Shown here: positions 8,012 to 17,408 of the stretch, one piece after another
How positions within the stretch are numbered: position 1 is the stretch's first letter
How the letters are laid out: every line of letters begins with the position of its first letter
Source of the DNA: Candidatus Binatia bacterium
Lineage (GTDB): Bacteria > Desulfobacterota_B > Binatia > UBA9968 > JAJDTQ01
Assembly: GCA_022827045.1 (NCBI GenBank)
Contig: JAJDTQ010000253.1
Span: forward strand, 10,702-74,701
Length of the DNA: 64,000 nt
Direction: 5' to 3'
Made by a program: the position numbers and the translations under genes
The notes under the pieces: model-generated
Told to the model about the DNA's origin: nothing
Databases searched by the model: none
The model's input: the letters and a program-made list of their open reading frames with translations, nothing else

Positions 8012-10108
8012 ATGGAATACATCATCGCGGTTGATACCGGTGGGACTTTCACGGACTGTGTCATTGTCGACAGCGACGGCGGCTATACCCGCGCCAAGTC
8101 GAATTCCACGCCACAGGATTTCTCCGTGGGTGTCATCAACGCCGTCACGAAGGGATCCGAGCAACTTGACCTACCTCTGCAGAACCTTTTGGGACAAACC
8201 AAGGTGTTCAGTCACGGAACCACGATTGCGACCAACGCCTTCATTACCGGCAACGTTTCGAAAACGGGTCTCATAACGACGATGGGTGCGGAGGACACCA
8301 TACTCATTGGACGAGGGGGATTTCAGAAAACGGCCGGGCTTACGGAAGCCGAGATCGGTGACAGCGCCCGTCTGGAAAAGCCTCAACCGCTGGTGCCGCG
8401 ACAGCTCATTCGAGGCGCCGTCGAACGGATAGACCGAAATGGCGAGATCGTCCTCCCACTCGACGAAGCGCAAACGGTCGCGACGGTCCGACAAATGTTG
8501 GATGAAGGGGTCGACGCAATTGCCGTGTCTCTGCTCTGGTCATTCAAGAACCCCGCCCACGAACAGCGCATCAAGGAACTAGTGCACGAGCTCTCTCCCG
8601 ACACACAGGTCAGCATATCGAGCGATCTTGTTCCGGTTATCGGCGAGTATCAGCGTACCGTTACAACAGTCATCAATGCGTCGTTGAATCGGATCACGTC
8701 ACAACACCTGGACCGGCTCGAGCAAAAGCTTCATGAGGGGGGATTCGGACTGTCTCCCTTGATCATGCAGTCGACCGGCGGCGTCGTGACGTTCAATCGA
8801 GCTTCGGAAGAAAGCGCTTCGCTCCTGTCCTCCGGGCCGGCCGGAGGCCTCATCGGTTGCCTCGTCTCAGGCATGCAAAAGGGTTACCCCAAGGTCTTGT
8901 CGACGGACGTGGGGGGAACGAGCTTCGACGTAGGGATGATCGCAGACGGGAAGCCTTACTATGCCCACGAACCGGTCTTGGCCAGATACCATATCAAAAT
9001 TCCGATGCTACAGGTGGAGTCGATCGGTGCCGGAGGAGGCAGCATCGCATGGAATGAGCCCGGGACCAATTATCTGAAGGTTGGACCCATGAGCGCAGGG
9101 GCCGAACCGGGGCCGGCCTGCTATGACCTGGGAGGCGACGAGCCCACCGTTACCGACGCGGACATCCTGCTCAACAGACTCAACCCCGACTACTTCCTGG
9201 GCGGGAGCGTGACGTTGAACCGAGAGAAGTCCGTCGAGGTGATTCGAAAGAAGATTGCGGAGCCACTGGGTATTACCGCCGAAGAGGCGGCCATGAGCAT
9301 CATCAAGATCGCCGATGCCAAGATGGCGGACCTGATTCGGAAAGTCACGATCAGCAAGGGAGACGACCCGAGAGACTTCGTCATCTACGCCTTCGGGGGC
9401 GCCGGCCCGGTCCATGCCGCCGCCTATGCCAAGGACGTCGGCGGGAAGACCGTCGTCGTGCCTACGACCGCCTCCGTCTATTCTGCGTTCGGTATCGCCG
9501 CCTCGGATTTCCTCCGGATCAAGGAGGTGTCCTCCCCCGTTGTGGTTTTCCCCGATGCCGCGGAAACGATGAACAGTATTCTGGAGGGTGTGAGGAGGGA
9601 GGTTATCGAGGAACTGACGGCCGAAGGCGTGTCGAGCAATCAAATCGCCGTCGAATGCTCGCTGGACCTCCGGTATCTGGGGCAACTCCATGAAGTTCGC
9701 GTGCCCTTGGCCGACGCCGCCATCGACGCCGCTGCCGTCGGCCGCATACTCGACGATTTCGCGCGCATCTACGAAGAAACCTACGGGACCGGGACCGCGT
9801 TCGGCGGAGCGCCTATCCAGGCCGTGATCTTCAGAGTCGTGGGACGAGGCGAAATAGCCAAGCCTGCCCAGCCCAAATACCCTGACGAAGGACCGGACTG
9901 CAAAGGGGCCATCAAGGCCCAACGGGAAGTCTACTGGGAAGAGTTGGGAGGAATGGCGTCCACCGACATCTATGAAATGGATCTTTTGAGGACCGGCAAT
10001 GCATTGACCGGCCCCGCGATCGTGGAAAGCGTGGACACGACATTCGTAATCCATCCCGGACAGAATCTCACGGTAGATGAGTCCAGGGACCTGATCTTGA
10101 CCCTATAG
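8012..10108 (+). CDS. HyuA-type subunit of acetone/acetophenone-carboxylase-like enzyme
   Basis: A 698-residue HyuA/AcxA-family protein. VDTGGTFTDCVIVDSDGG (residues 6-23) forms the phosphate-binding loop of the ASKHA fold. LSTDVGGTSFDVGMIADG, QVESIGAGGGSIAW and YAFGGAGPVHAAAYAKD mark the second nucleotide-binding half. In acetone and acetophenone carboxylases this subunit takes part in ATP-dependent activation of bicarbonate and ketone. In this window it is followed 15 bases later by HyuB and then by a gamma-like zinc protein, the composition expected for such a carboxylase and not for a simple hydantoinase. The upstream site is GTGAGGTCGATCCT. Substrate is inferred only by context. Confidence 0.9.
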   Translation: MEYIIAVDTGGTFTDCVIVDSDGGYTRAKSNSTPQDFSVGVINAVTKGSEQLDLPLQNLLGQTKVFSHGTTIATNAFITGNVSKTGLITTMGAEDTILIGRGGFQKTAGLTEAEIGDSARLEKPQPLVPRQLIRGAVERIDRNGEIVLPLDEAQTVATVRQMLDEGVDAIAVSLLWSFKNPAHEQRIKELVHELSPDTQVSISSDLVPVIGEYQRTVTTVINASLNRITSQHLDRLEQKLHEGGFGLSPLIMQSTGGVVTFNRASEESASLLSSGPAGGLIGCLVSGMQKGYPKVLSTDVGGTSFDVGMIADGKPYYAHEPVLARYHIKIPMLQVESIGAGGGSIAWNEPGTNYLKVGPMSAGAEPGPACYDLGGDEPTVTDADILLNRLNPDYFLGGSVTLNREKSVEVIRKKIAEPLGITAEEAAMSIIKIADAKMADLIRKVTISKGDDPRDFVIYAFGGAGPVHAAAYAKDVGGKTVVVPTTASVYSAFGIAASDFLRIKEVSSPVVVFPDAAETMNSILEGVRREVIEELTAEGVSSNQIAVECSLDLRYLGQLHEVRVPLADAAIDAAAVGRILDDFARIYEETYGTGTAFGGAPIQAVIFRVVGRGEIAKPAQPKYPDEGPDCKGAIKAQREVYWEELGGMASTDIYEMDLLRTGNALTGPAIVESVDTTFVIHPGQNLTVDESRDLILTL

Positions 10109-10123
10109 AAGGAGGCCGGAAGG

Positions 10124-11962
10124 ATGGACCAAAAACTGGACCATGCCGATTTTGAGATCCTGAAGAACAGACTGTTCGCGATTATCGAGGAGGCGGCCGA
10201 AACCATCAAGTTCGTATCCGCCTCTCCTGTCGCCAACCAGGTCTACGACTTCAACACCGGGTTGATGACCGCGTCGGGGGACGTCTTTGCGGTAGGGAGG
10301 TACATCTCCATTCATGCCATCACCTTCGGCCACGTCGTAAAGGTGATCTTGCGGGAGTACATGGAGAACCCGGGCGTCGAAGAGGGCGACATGTTCATCT
10401 GCAACAACCCCTATGAAGGCGCCGTCCACCAGTCCGACGTCGTGGTCGTGGCCCCGGTCTTCTGGGAAGGAAAGCTGGTCGCCTGGTGTGGGAGCGTCAT
10501 CCACCAAGTGGATGTAGGGGGGCCCACGCCGGGACAGGTGGGAGTCGGGGCAGGTTCCATCTACGAGGAAGCGATCCCCATGCCGGTAGTGAAGATTATC
10601 GAGCGCGGACGGCTCAGGAAAGACATCGAGAAAGAATACCTCATCCGCTCCCGGGCATCGCAGTTGGTCGCACTGGATTTCAAGGCCAAGATCGCCGCCA
10701 ACAACCGGATGAAAGAGCGGATGACGGAGTTGATCCGGGGTTACGGCGTGGAGACTTTCCTGACGGTGGTTGACGAGATCATCCGCTACACCGGGGAAAA
10801 GCTGAAGGAACGGCTCACGGCGATACCTGACGGAGTCTGGCGCCATCGCTCCTACCTGGACTACGGCGAAGACATTTACAAAGGCAAGCTGACCATGACC
10901 AAGAAGGCGGACTCCTTGGTCTTCGACTATACGGGAAGCAGCGAACAGGCGCCCGCGGTCATCAACAGCACCTATCCCGGCCTCGAGGCCTATACTCTGG
11001 CCGGAGTCCTTACGTATCTGTCGTTCGATGACATCCCACGGTGCCCCGCGGGCGTCTTTAATGCCATCGAAATCATCTCGGAAGAGGGAACCTTCCTTCA
11101 CGCGAAATGGCCCGCCGGAGCCAGCAAGCAAACGACCGCGTCCGGATGGGTGGTCAGGACACTCACCACGACCTGCTTGGCGAAGATGCTGGACGCTTGC
11201 GAGGAATTTCAAGACCGGGTCGTGGCGCCCAGTTCCGGTACCCTCGCCGTGGCGGAACTCGCCGGTCCGGGATTTTATGGGCCGATTCTCGATTCCCTTG
11301 CAAGCGGGGGAGGAGCCAGAAGCACCAAGGACGGGATCGACACTGGAGGCATTCCCGAGCTCGCATCCTGCAGTGTCGTGGACGTCGAGGTGGCCGAGTC
11401 ATTCTTTCCGATACTGTATCTCTACCGGAAACAGGAAAGAGATTCGGGCGGCGCCGGCAAGTTCAGGGGCGGGACCGCTCTTTCTTTCATGTATGTGCCG
11501 CACGGGGTCCCTCTAATCCCCCAGAAGATCGTTCATGGATACGGCATAAACCCTGAGGACTCGGGGATCTCGGGCGGCTATCCGGCCCCGAACTACCACA
11601 CCCGAATCAAGCGGGGGACGGATATCCAATCCGCTATACGCAAGGGGGCCGTCCAGGATTTCGCGGAGCTGACGGGACAGGAGGAGGCCCTGGGGTCTAT
11701 CTGCGAGACGTTCCAGGCAGAACAGGATGTCTTTGAAGCCATATTCTCGTCCGGCGGCGGCGGTTACGGAGACCCCCTCGAGCGCGACCCCCATCTGGTG
11801 CTCCAGGACGCCAGGAACGACCTGATCTCCATTGAATGCGCAAAGAGCCTCTATGGCGTCGTCATCGACCCCCAGACCCTCGCGGTCGATGACGAAGAGA
11901 CCGTACGTTGCCGCGATGCGGTTCGGCAGGAACGGAAAGAGTCCGGACAACTCCAGCGATAG
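10124..11962 (+). CDS. HyuB-type subunit of acetone/acetophenone-carboxylase-like enzyme
   Basis: A 612-residue HyuB/AcxB-family protein. Typical blocks are FEILKNRLFAIIEEAAETI at the N-terminus, DMFICNNPYEGAVHQSDVVV (about 88-107), RSRASQLVALDFKAKIAANNRM, and the glycine-rich end SSGGGGYGDPLERDPHLV. The family partners with HyuA in a heteromeric ATP-dependent enzyme. The ribosome site AGAAGGAGGCCGGAAGG is strong. The small zinc-type gene starts 17 bases after its stop. Length is within the family's normal range (about 500-780). It differs clearly from the second HyuB at 27954-29777, so the two sets are probably not recent duplicates. Confidence 0.9.
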   Translation: MDQKLDHADFEILKNRLFAIIEEAAETIKFVSASPVANQVYDFNTGLMTASGDVFAVGRYISIHAITFGHVVKVILREYMENPGVEEGDMFICNNPYEGAVHQSDVVVVAPVFWEGKLVAWCGSVIHQVDVGGPTPGQVGVGAGSIYEEAIPMPVVKIIERGRLRKDIEKEYLIRSRASQLVALDFKAKIAANNRMKERMTELIRGYGVETFLTVVDEIIRYTGEKLKERLTAIPDGVWRHRSYLDYGEDIYKGKLTMTKKADSLVFDYTGSSEQAPAVINSTYPGLEAYTLAGVLTYLSFDDIPRCPAGVFNAIEIISEEGTFLHAKWPAGASKQTTASGWVVRTLTTTCLAKMLDACEEFQDRVVAPSSGTLAVAELAGPGFYGPILDSLASGGGARSTKDGIDTGGIPELASCSVVDVEVAESFFPILYLYRKQERDSGGAGKFRGGTALSFMYVPHGVPLIPQKIVHGYGINPEDSGISGGYPAPNYHTRIKRGTDIQSAIRKGAVQDFAELTGQEEALGSICETFQAEQDVFEAIFSSGGGGYGDPLERDPHLVLQDARNDLISIECAKSLYGVVIDPQTLAVDDEETVRCRDAVRQERKESGQLQR

Positions 11963-11979
11963 AGCGAGGAGTCATATCC

Positions 11980-12270
11980 ATGCGCATGACAGGATATTTG
12001 AGCATTGTAGAGAAAGACGGGCAGGACATGATCTGCTGCAGGTGCGGCTATACCATTTGCAGCGCGGAACAGAACTTCAAGGAGCACGTACTACTTATCG
12101 AGTCACCGCTCGCGAAGGTCGGCCCTCTTTCCGACGTCAGCCGGAACGGCTCCTCTTTCGTCTTCCGGGAGTTCTGCTGTCCCGAATGTGCGACTCTGCT
12201 GGCCACGGAGGTCGCCATGAAAGATGAGCCCGTATTGCACGATATCCAGCTTCAGACCTCCAGATCCTAG
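11980..12270 (+). CDS. Acetone carboxylase gamma subunit-like zinc protein
   Basis: A 96-residue protein with two cysteine knuckles: MICCRCGY (C19, C20, C22) and FCCPECATLLATEV (C66, C67, C70). This arrangement, and the phrase CPECATLL-x-x-EV, match the small gamma subunit of acetone carboxylase and the small subunit of acetophenone carboxylase. ATG 11980 follows GCGAGGAGTCATATCC; an earlier in-frame start at 11908 would lie inside the HyuB gene and was rejected. Its presence immediately after HyuA and HyuB is the main reason to read the operon as a ketone-type carboxylase. Zinc binding is inferred from the cysteines. Confidence 0.8.
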   Translation: MRMTGYLSIVEKDGQDMICCRCGYTICSAEQNFKEHVLLIESPLAKVGPLSDVSRNGSSFVFREFCCPECATLLATEVAMKDEPVLHDIQLQTSRS

Positions 12271-12379
12271 CAGCTGCTGGAGTACGCCTTGCTCGGGAAG
12301 CTCATGCCTTCAGTCGAATCCCGGCCCGGAACTCGGGATCTGAGATGATGAACGGCGTCCCAGTGGTGCCGAAGGTTGG

Positions 12380-13396
12380 GTGACCCGGATGGGGCGTAGG
12401 CAGCGTATCCTGATGGGGACCGTGCTGCTGGCAGCCCTTGTGCTGCCGCTGGGGTCCTATTTCTGGGCTGCCTACAGGACTCACGACACGGCCCTTCCTC
12501 TCCGGGAAAGGATGCTCACGGCGCATGACGATCTTTTCGCGATTCATCTTGACGACCGCCGGACGGGATGGATCGTCGGTGCGTTCGGGTTGATTCTACA
12601 CACACAGGACGGTGGCCGCACATGGGGACACCGCGCCAACTCCACGACCAAGACGCTGACCGCCGTTTCGTTCGCCGATGACCGACATGGTCTTGCCGTA
12701 GGGAACGGCGGGACCATCGTCGCCACCGGCAACGGCGGCCGTACTTGGGAAAAGCAACTCTCTGGGGTGCAGGAGCACCTTCTGGGCTTACACGTTTCGA
12801 GTCAACGAGAAGCCCACGTGGTGGGAGCGTTCGGGACGATTCTCTCCACGAGTGACGGTGGCAGCACATGGAACAAACACAAGCTTCCTTGGGGAAAGCT
12901 GATCCCACGCGTCGTGGAAGACATAGGCCTCCTGGAGCCCAACCTGAACGCCGTGCATTTCGTCACACACAAGGTCGGCTGGACCGTCGGAGAGTTCGGA
13001 CTTGTCCTCCGGACCGCCGACGGAGGCCAGACCTGGGTTTCCCAACGCCACGGGCCTGACAGCCCGCAACTCGCCGACATCGTGTTCCAAGACCAACGCA
13101 GGGGTTTTGCCGTTGGACAAAAGGGAACCTTCATCAAGACTGTGGACGGCGGCAAGCAGTGGTTTCCGGTCAACGTTGGGACGCAGCGAAATCTGAACAA
13201 GATCTTCATGGACGGCAACCGCGGCGTGGTCGTGGGTAACGGCGTCGTCCTCACCACCAAGAATGGCGGGGCCAACTGGGAGCCCGCAGACACTTTTCCG
13301 AACAACCTCTGGCTCAGCGGCGTCGCCGCCAACGGCAAAACGGCCGTTGCCGTCGGACAGTCCGGTTACATCGGCACGCTGGACATCCAGAACTAA
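12380..13396 (+). CDS. YCF48-like beta-propeller with N-terminal membrane anchor
   Basis: About 338 residues. An N-terminal hydrophobic helix ILMGTVLLAALVLPLGSYFW anchors or exports the protein. Six DGG-x-x-W repeats follow (TQDGGRTW, TGNGGRTW, TSDGGSTW, TADGGQTW, TVDGGKQW, TKNGGANW), interleaved with VGxxGxI/L strands as in the photosystem II assembly factor YCF48. The start may be GTG 12380 or ATG 12389. Genes for YCF48-like proteins are recurrently found beside RND/MMPL pumps, DUF1302 and DUF1329 genes, exactly as here (13432-18752). It probably acts in the periplasm as a helper for that system rather than in photosynthesis. Confidence 0.85.
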   Translation: MTRMGRRQRILMGTVLLAALVLPLGSYFWAAYRTHDTALPLRERMLTAHDDLFAIHLDDRRTGWIVGAFGLILHTQDGGRTWGHRANSTTKTLTAVSFADDRHGLAVGNGGTIVATGNGGRTWEKQLSGVQEHLLGLHVSSQREAHVVGAFGTILSTSDGGSTWNKHKLPWGKLIPRVVEDIGLLEPNLNAVHFVTHKVGWTVGEFGLVLRTADGGQTWVSQRHGPDSPQLADIVFQDQRRGFAVGQKGTFIKTVDGGKQWFPVNVGTQRNLNKIFMDGNRGVVVGNGVVLTTKNGGANWEPADTFPNNLWLSGVAANGKTAVAVGQSGYIGTLDIQN

Positions 13397-13431
13397 TTGG
13401 ACGGGACACCGGGTAGAGAGACGACATCATC

Positions 13432-15831
13432 GTGAGACGCTTCGCCGAGTGGCTTTACGATCACAGGCTTTCCGCGGGGGTGGCCATTCTCATGGTTACG
13501 TCGTTCTTTGGATGGCAGATGCGAAATCTCGACATCTCCACTCACTTTCGAGACCTGTATCCGATCAACCACCCGCACGTCAGGTTGTTCGAACAGTACC
13601 CCGGGTTCGGCTCCCCACTCAGTGTCTCGCTTGTCGTCCAAGCGACGCAAGGCAACATCTATAACCCACGCACCCTCAGGAAGATACAAGAAGCCACCCG
13701 GCTCATGGACGCTATCCCGGGTGTGGACCACGACCGAATCCGTTCCATCGCCTCTCGCAAGGTGAAGCATGTCGAGGCAACGGTAGGAGGCATCCGGGCC
13801 ACCAATTTTCTGCTGGGGGCCGTGCCGGAAACCCCCGAAGACATCGCCAAGCTGAAGGACAAGGTGCGACTGACGCCAGGCATCGTGGGCACCTTCGTGT
13901 CGGTGCAGGAGGACGCCGCGCTCATCCACGCCACCTTCATCGAAAGGCTTGCCGACTACGACACCATCTTCAACGGGGTGAACGAAATCATCCGCAAACT
14001 CGGCGACGACGATCACGAGATCTACGCCGCCGGCCAGCCAATGCTGACCGGCTGGGTCTATTATTACGAGCGGCAAATGTTCACCATATTCGCCGTTACG
14101 CTGCTCGGCATGCTCCTGTTCCTGGTTCTGCACATGCGAAACCTTGCCGGGGTCGCGGCGCCCATCATCGTGTCCGCCGCCGCTGCGCTGTGGGGTTTGG
14201 GGTTCGCCGGGCTCTTCGGAATCAGCATCGATCCGCTCATCATGGTGCTCCCCATGCTGCTGGTGGCGAGATCGTTCAGTCACGCCGTTCAAGCGTGTGA
14301 GCGCTACTTCGAGATCTACGCCGACACCGGGGACAAACGTGAGGCCTGCGTACGTTCGCTGGTATCCATTTTCCCCCCGGGCACTCTCGGGATCGTCACG
14401 GACGCTGCCGGACTGTTCTTCATCGCGGTGGCGCCGATACCCATCATGCACAAGGTGGCGTGGCTTTGCAGCTTCTGGGCGCTGAGCTTGATTCCCGCAA
14501 ACGTGCTCTTTACCCCGGTGGTGTTGTCCTATCTCCCGGCGCCGCGGAACGCCGCGGAAGTGGTCGGCCGACGCCTTGCAGGCCGAGCCGGCGATTCTTC
14601 CTCCTCCACCTTTGGCGTAGGCTTTTTCGACCGGGGAATCGACGGTGTCCTGGCGCTCACGGGAAGGTTGAGCCAGGGAAAGGCGGCGTGGGGCACCGTC
14701 TGCGCGCTGGCCGTGGTGCTGACCTGGGCCGGCGTTACCGCAACGCACCTGACCGTTGGCGACGTCCATGCCGGAACTCCTCTCTTGTGGCCGAACTCGC
14801 CCTACAATGCGGCCGTCCAACGGATCAATCATCGGTTTGCTGGCTTCGATGTGCTTCAGGTCGTCGTCGAGGGGAACAAACCCTACGCCATTGAAACCAC
14901 GGCCGGACTGAGCCTAATGCAGCGGTTTCAAAGGCACATGGAAAAGGATCCGGAGGTGGGGGGGACCTTTTCCTTTGCGGATCTCGTGCCTAAGGTCAAC
15001 AGCCTCTTTCACGGTGACATACCCAAATGGCAAGTCATTCCTCAGAAGGATGCCGATGCGGCCCTGCTTTCACAACTGGCGATGACCGGGGCAAGCCCGG
15101 GAGATTTCGACCATCTGCTGACAAAAGACTTCAGGGCGGCCAGTGTTAGCGTCTGGTACAAGGACCACCGGGGCAAAACCATCGAACGTGCCCTGGACCG
15201 AGCCCAGGCATTCATCGATTCGGACCGCCAGGCCGAGAAAGATGGCCTCTCGGTCCGCCTCGCTTCGGGCAGCATCGGGCTCCTGGGGGCCACCAACAAC
15301 GCGGTTGCACGGAGCGAGCTCAACATCCTGCTCCTGGTCCTGGCAGCGGTGTTCGTCACCTGCAGCATTACCTACAGGTCTTTTGTGGCGGCCCTGCTCC
15401 TGCTCATCCCCGTCAACGTCTCCAACCTCATCGCCGCCGCGGCGATGGTGAAGATGGAGATAGGTCTGGACGTCAATACCCTCCCCGTCGCCGCCGTGGG
15501 CATCGGCGTGGGCATCGACTACGGGATCTACCTGATGAGCCGAATTTGCGAGGAGTTTCAACTCAAGGGCACCTTCGAGGAAGCCATCTCGGTGGCGGTG
15601 GGGACGACCGGAAGAGCGATTCTCTTTACAGCCACCACTCTGCTCATCGGCATCGCCCCGTGGTACTTCCTGTCCGACCTCCGGTTTCAAGCGGACATGG
15701 GCCTTTTGATCGCGTTTCTTATGGTGATCAACATGGTCGTAGCCATGGTCGTCGTTCCGTTGTTGTTATTCATCGTTCAACCCAGGTTCGTCGGTCGCGT
15801 AAGGTACATCGTGTCCGGCAATGCCGGATAG
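13432..15831 (+). CDS. RND superfamily (MMPL/hydrophobe) transporter
   Basis: A 799-residue inner-membrane protein with the two-fold RND layout: one N-terminal helix, a large periplasmic loop, then five clustered helices, repeated once. LLFLVLHMRNLAGVAAPIIVSAAAALWG and LNILLLVLAAVFVTCSITYRSFVAALLLL mark equivalent helices of the halves. GVGIDYGIYLMSRICEE carries the acidic TM4-type residue used for proton coupling. Start GTG 13432 lies 35 bases after the YCF48-like stop. Together with DUF1302 and DUF1329 downstream it resembles clusters found next to hydrophobic-compound catabolic genes. It is shorter than AcrB-type pumps and more like MMPL/HpnN proteins. Direction and cargo are unknown; lipid-like or aromatic cargo is an inference. 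Confidence 0.88.
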   Translation: MRRFAEWLYDHRLSAGVAILMVTSFFGWQMRNLDISTHFRDLYPINHPHVRLFEQYPGFGSPLSVSLVVQATQGNIYNPRTLRKIQEATRLMDAIPGVDHDRIRSIASRKVKHVEATVGGIRATNFLLGAVPETPEDIAKLKDKVRLTPGIVGTFVSVQEDAALIHATFIERLADYDTIFNGVNEIIRKLGDDDHEIYAAGQPMLTGWVYYYERQMFTIFAVTLLGMLLFLVLHMRNLAGVAAPIIVSAAAALWGLGFAGLFGISIDPLIMVLPMLLVARSFSHAVQACERYFEIYADTGDKREACVRSLVSIFPPGTLGIVTDAAGLFFIAVAPIPIMHKVAWLCSFWALSLIPANVLFTPVVLSYLPAPRNAAEVVGRRLAGRAGDSSSSTFGVGFFDRGIDGVLALTGRLSQGKAAWGTVCALAVVLTWAGVTATHLTVGDVHAGTPLLWPNSPYNAAVQRINHRFAGFDVLQVVVEGNKPYAIETTAGLSLMQRFQRHMEKDPEVGGTFSFADLVPKVNSLFHGDIPKWQVIPQKDADAALLSQLAMTGASPGDFDHLLTKDFRAASVSVWYKDHRGKTIERALDRAQAFIDSDRQAEKDGLSVRLASGSIGLLGATNNAVARSELNILLLVLAAVFVTCSITYRSFVAALLLLIPVNVSNLIAAAAMVKMEIGLDVNTLPVAAVGIGVGIDYGIYLMSRICEEFQLKGTFEEAISVAVGTTGRAILFTATTLLIGIAPWYFLSDLRFQADMGLLIAFLMVINMVVAMVVVPLLLFIVQPRFVGRVRYIVSGNAG

Positions 15832-15886
15832 GCTGCTCCAATGGGATTGTCGTTGAAAGAGAGAACCATGAGGGAAGGGGGTTTTT

Positions 15887-17389
15887 ATGAAATGGAACCA
15901 GGGTGCGATTCTGTACGTTGGCCTTTTTGTGGGGCTTCTGTGTTTCCACAGCGAACTCCACGGTCAGACCCGTATGGGTCCTTTTGAGATAACGGGCTTG
16001 TACCGGCTCACCGTCAACGCTGCGACGGGTGTCGCCAATCCGAACAACACCGCGAACGCAACGAACCCGGTAAGTCTCATCGATAGCACAGGTAAACCCG
16101 ACCTTTTGCTGATGCAGAATGCCCTCCACCTGAATATTTATGGGAAGCTTGGTTCAAATTGGAGTGTTCTTCTCGAACCTCGATTCACACTGGACACGAC
16201 CAAAACCGCAGACGACTATCACGAGCCGCCGTACGAATCTCTGCCGTCCAACTTTGCCGGACACGACTGGCTGCTTCGTTCCGGCGGAAGGGATGGCAAG
16301 GTCGAGCTTTCGCAAGCCTATATCAACTACGCGAGCGGAAACTTGTGGCTCCGGGTCGGGAAGCAACCCATCGCGTGGGGCGAGGCAATCGCTCAGCGGG
16401 TCCTCGATGTTGTCAACCCCCTGGACCTGAGTCAGTTTTTCTTTTTCGACAGAGCCTTGGAGGAATTCGAAGGAATCCGCATTCCGCAGTGGTTCATTCG
16501 CGGCGCAGTTACGGTCCCTACCGACCAGATCCACGATCTCACCTTCGAGTTGGTGCTCAACCCGGGATTGGTCACCCCGACGATTCTTCCCGAACAGGGT
16601 GCACCCTATAACGTTCTGCCGGGTATCCTGAAAGCCACGGACGAGGTGGAGACCGGAGAGGCCACCGTCGGGACGCGCGTGACCGGCACATTGGGGGACT
16701 TCGACTTCTCACTGAACTTCCTGTCGAAGCCAAACGATGATGGTGTCGGTGTGGTACCAGCACCTCCGGGCGGACTCGTCTACGACCCCAGAGGGATTCC
16801 GCTCCTGGGCGGGCTCGGAATCTTCGATCCCTTCCGCGTGGATTTGCGGCTCCAACACCCGCGGGTCAACATCTTCGGCGGGTCATTGAACTACTTCTCG
16901 CAGGACCTCGGCGCCCTGTTTCGAGTCGAAACCACGGTCACCCCCAACGCGCCCTTCTCCCTGACGGAGAACTCGACCGCGATTGTCAAGAGAAGGGTCT
17001 GGAAGAGCGTCATCCAGATCGAGCGGCCGACGTACCTCATTCCCGGCCTGGGATCGATGTCTGTCGCGTTGGGATACTTCTTCACCCATACAAGCGGCGA
17101 TCTGAGCCAGGTCTACTCGTCCGGAGCGAAGGTGGATGAGATGGTCCATAGTTTTTCCGTGCTCCTGCAACAACCACTCTTTCGTAAACAGGTGAATCTG
17201 GAGCTGCTGGCGATCTATGACACCGACGATTCGTACTGGATACAGCCCGCGATTCACTGGGAGATCGGCAGTAACTTTCGTTTGGATCTCCTTTACAACG
17301 CATTTGGCGGGTCGGAGAGACGGCCCGGGCGGTTTGGCAGCTTCTACTGGGCCGAAGGATTGGCTTTGCGCCTGACCATGGGCTTCTGA
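15887..17389 (+). CDS. DUF1302 outer-membrane beta-barrel protein
   Basis: A 500-residue exported protein. The signal peptide AILYVGLFVGLLCFHSELHG ends near residue 26. The mature part has alternating amphipathic strands and conserved DUF1302 blocks: YINYASGNLWLRVGKQPIAWGE, RVLDVVNPLDLSQF, and the terminal strand GLALRLTMGF ending in aromatic Phe, as outer-membrane barrels do. GAGGGAAGGGGG precedes ATG 15887. It sits between the RND gene and the DUF1329 gene. The likely role is passage or handling of a hydrophobic compound at the outer membrane (family inference). The ligand is unknown. Confidence 0.87.
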   Translation: MKWNQGAILYVGLFVGLLCFHSELHGQTRMGPFEITGLYRLTVNAATGVANPNNTANATNPVSLIDSTGKPDLLLMQNALHLNIYGKLGSNWSVLLEPRFTLDTTKTADDYHEPPYESLPSNFAGHDWLLRSGGRDGKVELSQAYINYASGNLWLRVGKQPIAWGEAIAQRVLDVVNPLDLSQFFFFDRALEEFEGIRIPQWFIRGAVTVPTDQIHDLTFELVLNPGLVTPTILPEQGAPYNVLPGILKATDEVETGEATVGTRVTGTLGDFDFSLNFLSKPNDDGVGVVPAPPGGLVYDPRGIPLLGGLGIFDPFRVDLRLQHPRVNIFGGSLNYFSQDLGALFRVETTVTPNAPFSLTENSTAIVKRRVWKSVIQIERPTYLIPGLGSMSVALGYFFTHTSGDLSQVYSSGAKVDEMVHSFSVLLQQPLFRKQVNLELLAIYDTDDSYWIQPAIHWEIGSNFRLDLLYNAFGGSERRPGRFGSFYWAEGLALRLTMGF

Positions 17390-17408
17390 ATAGGGGAAGG
17401 ATGATACC

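Noticed and set aside
8012..10108. HyuA as a true hydantoinase
   Set aside because: The accompanying gamma-like zinc subunit fits acetone/acetophenone carboxylase composition better; the hydantoin role is kept only as an alternative.
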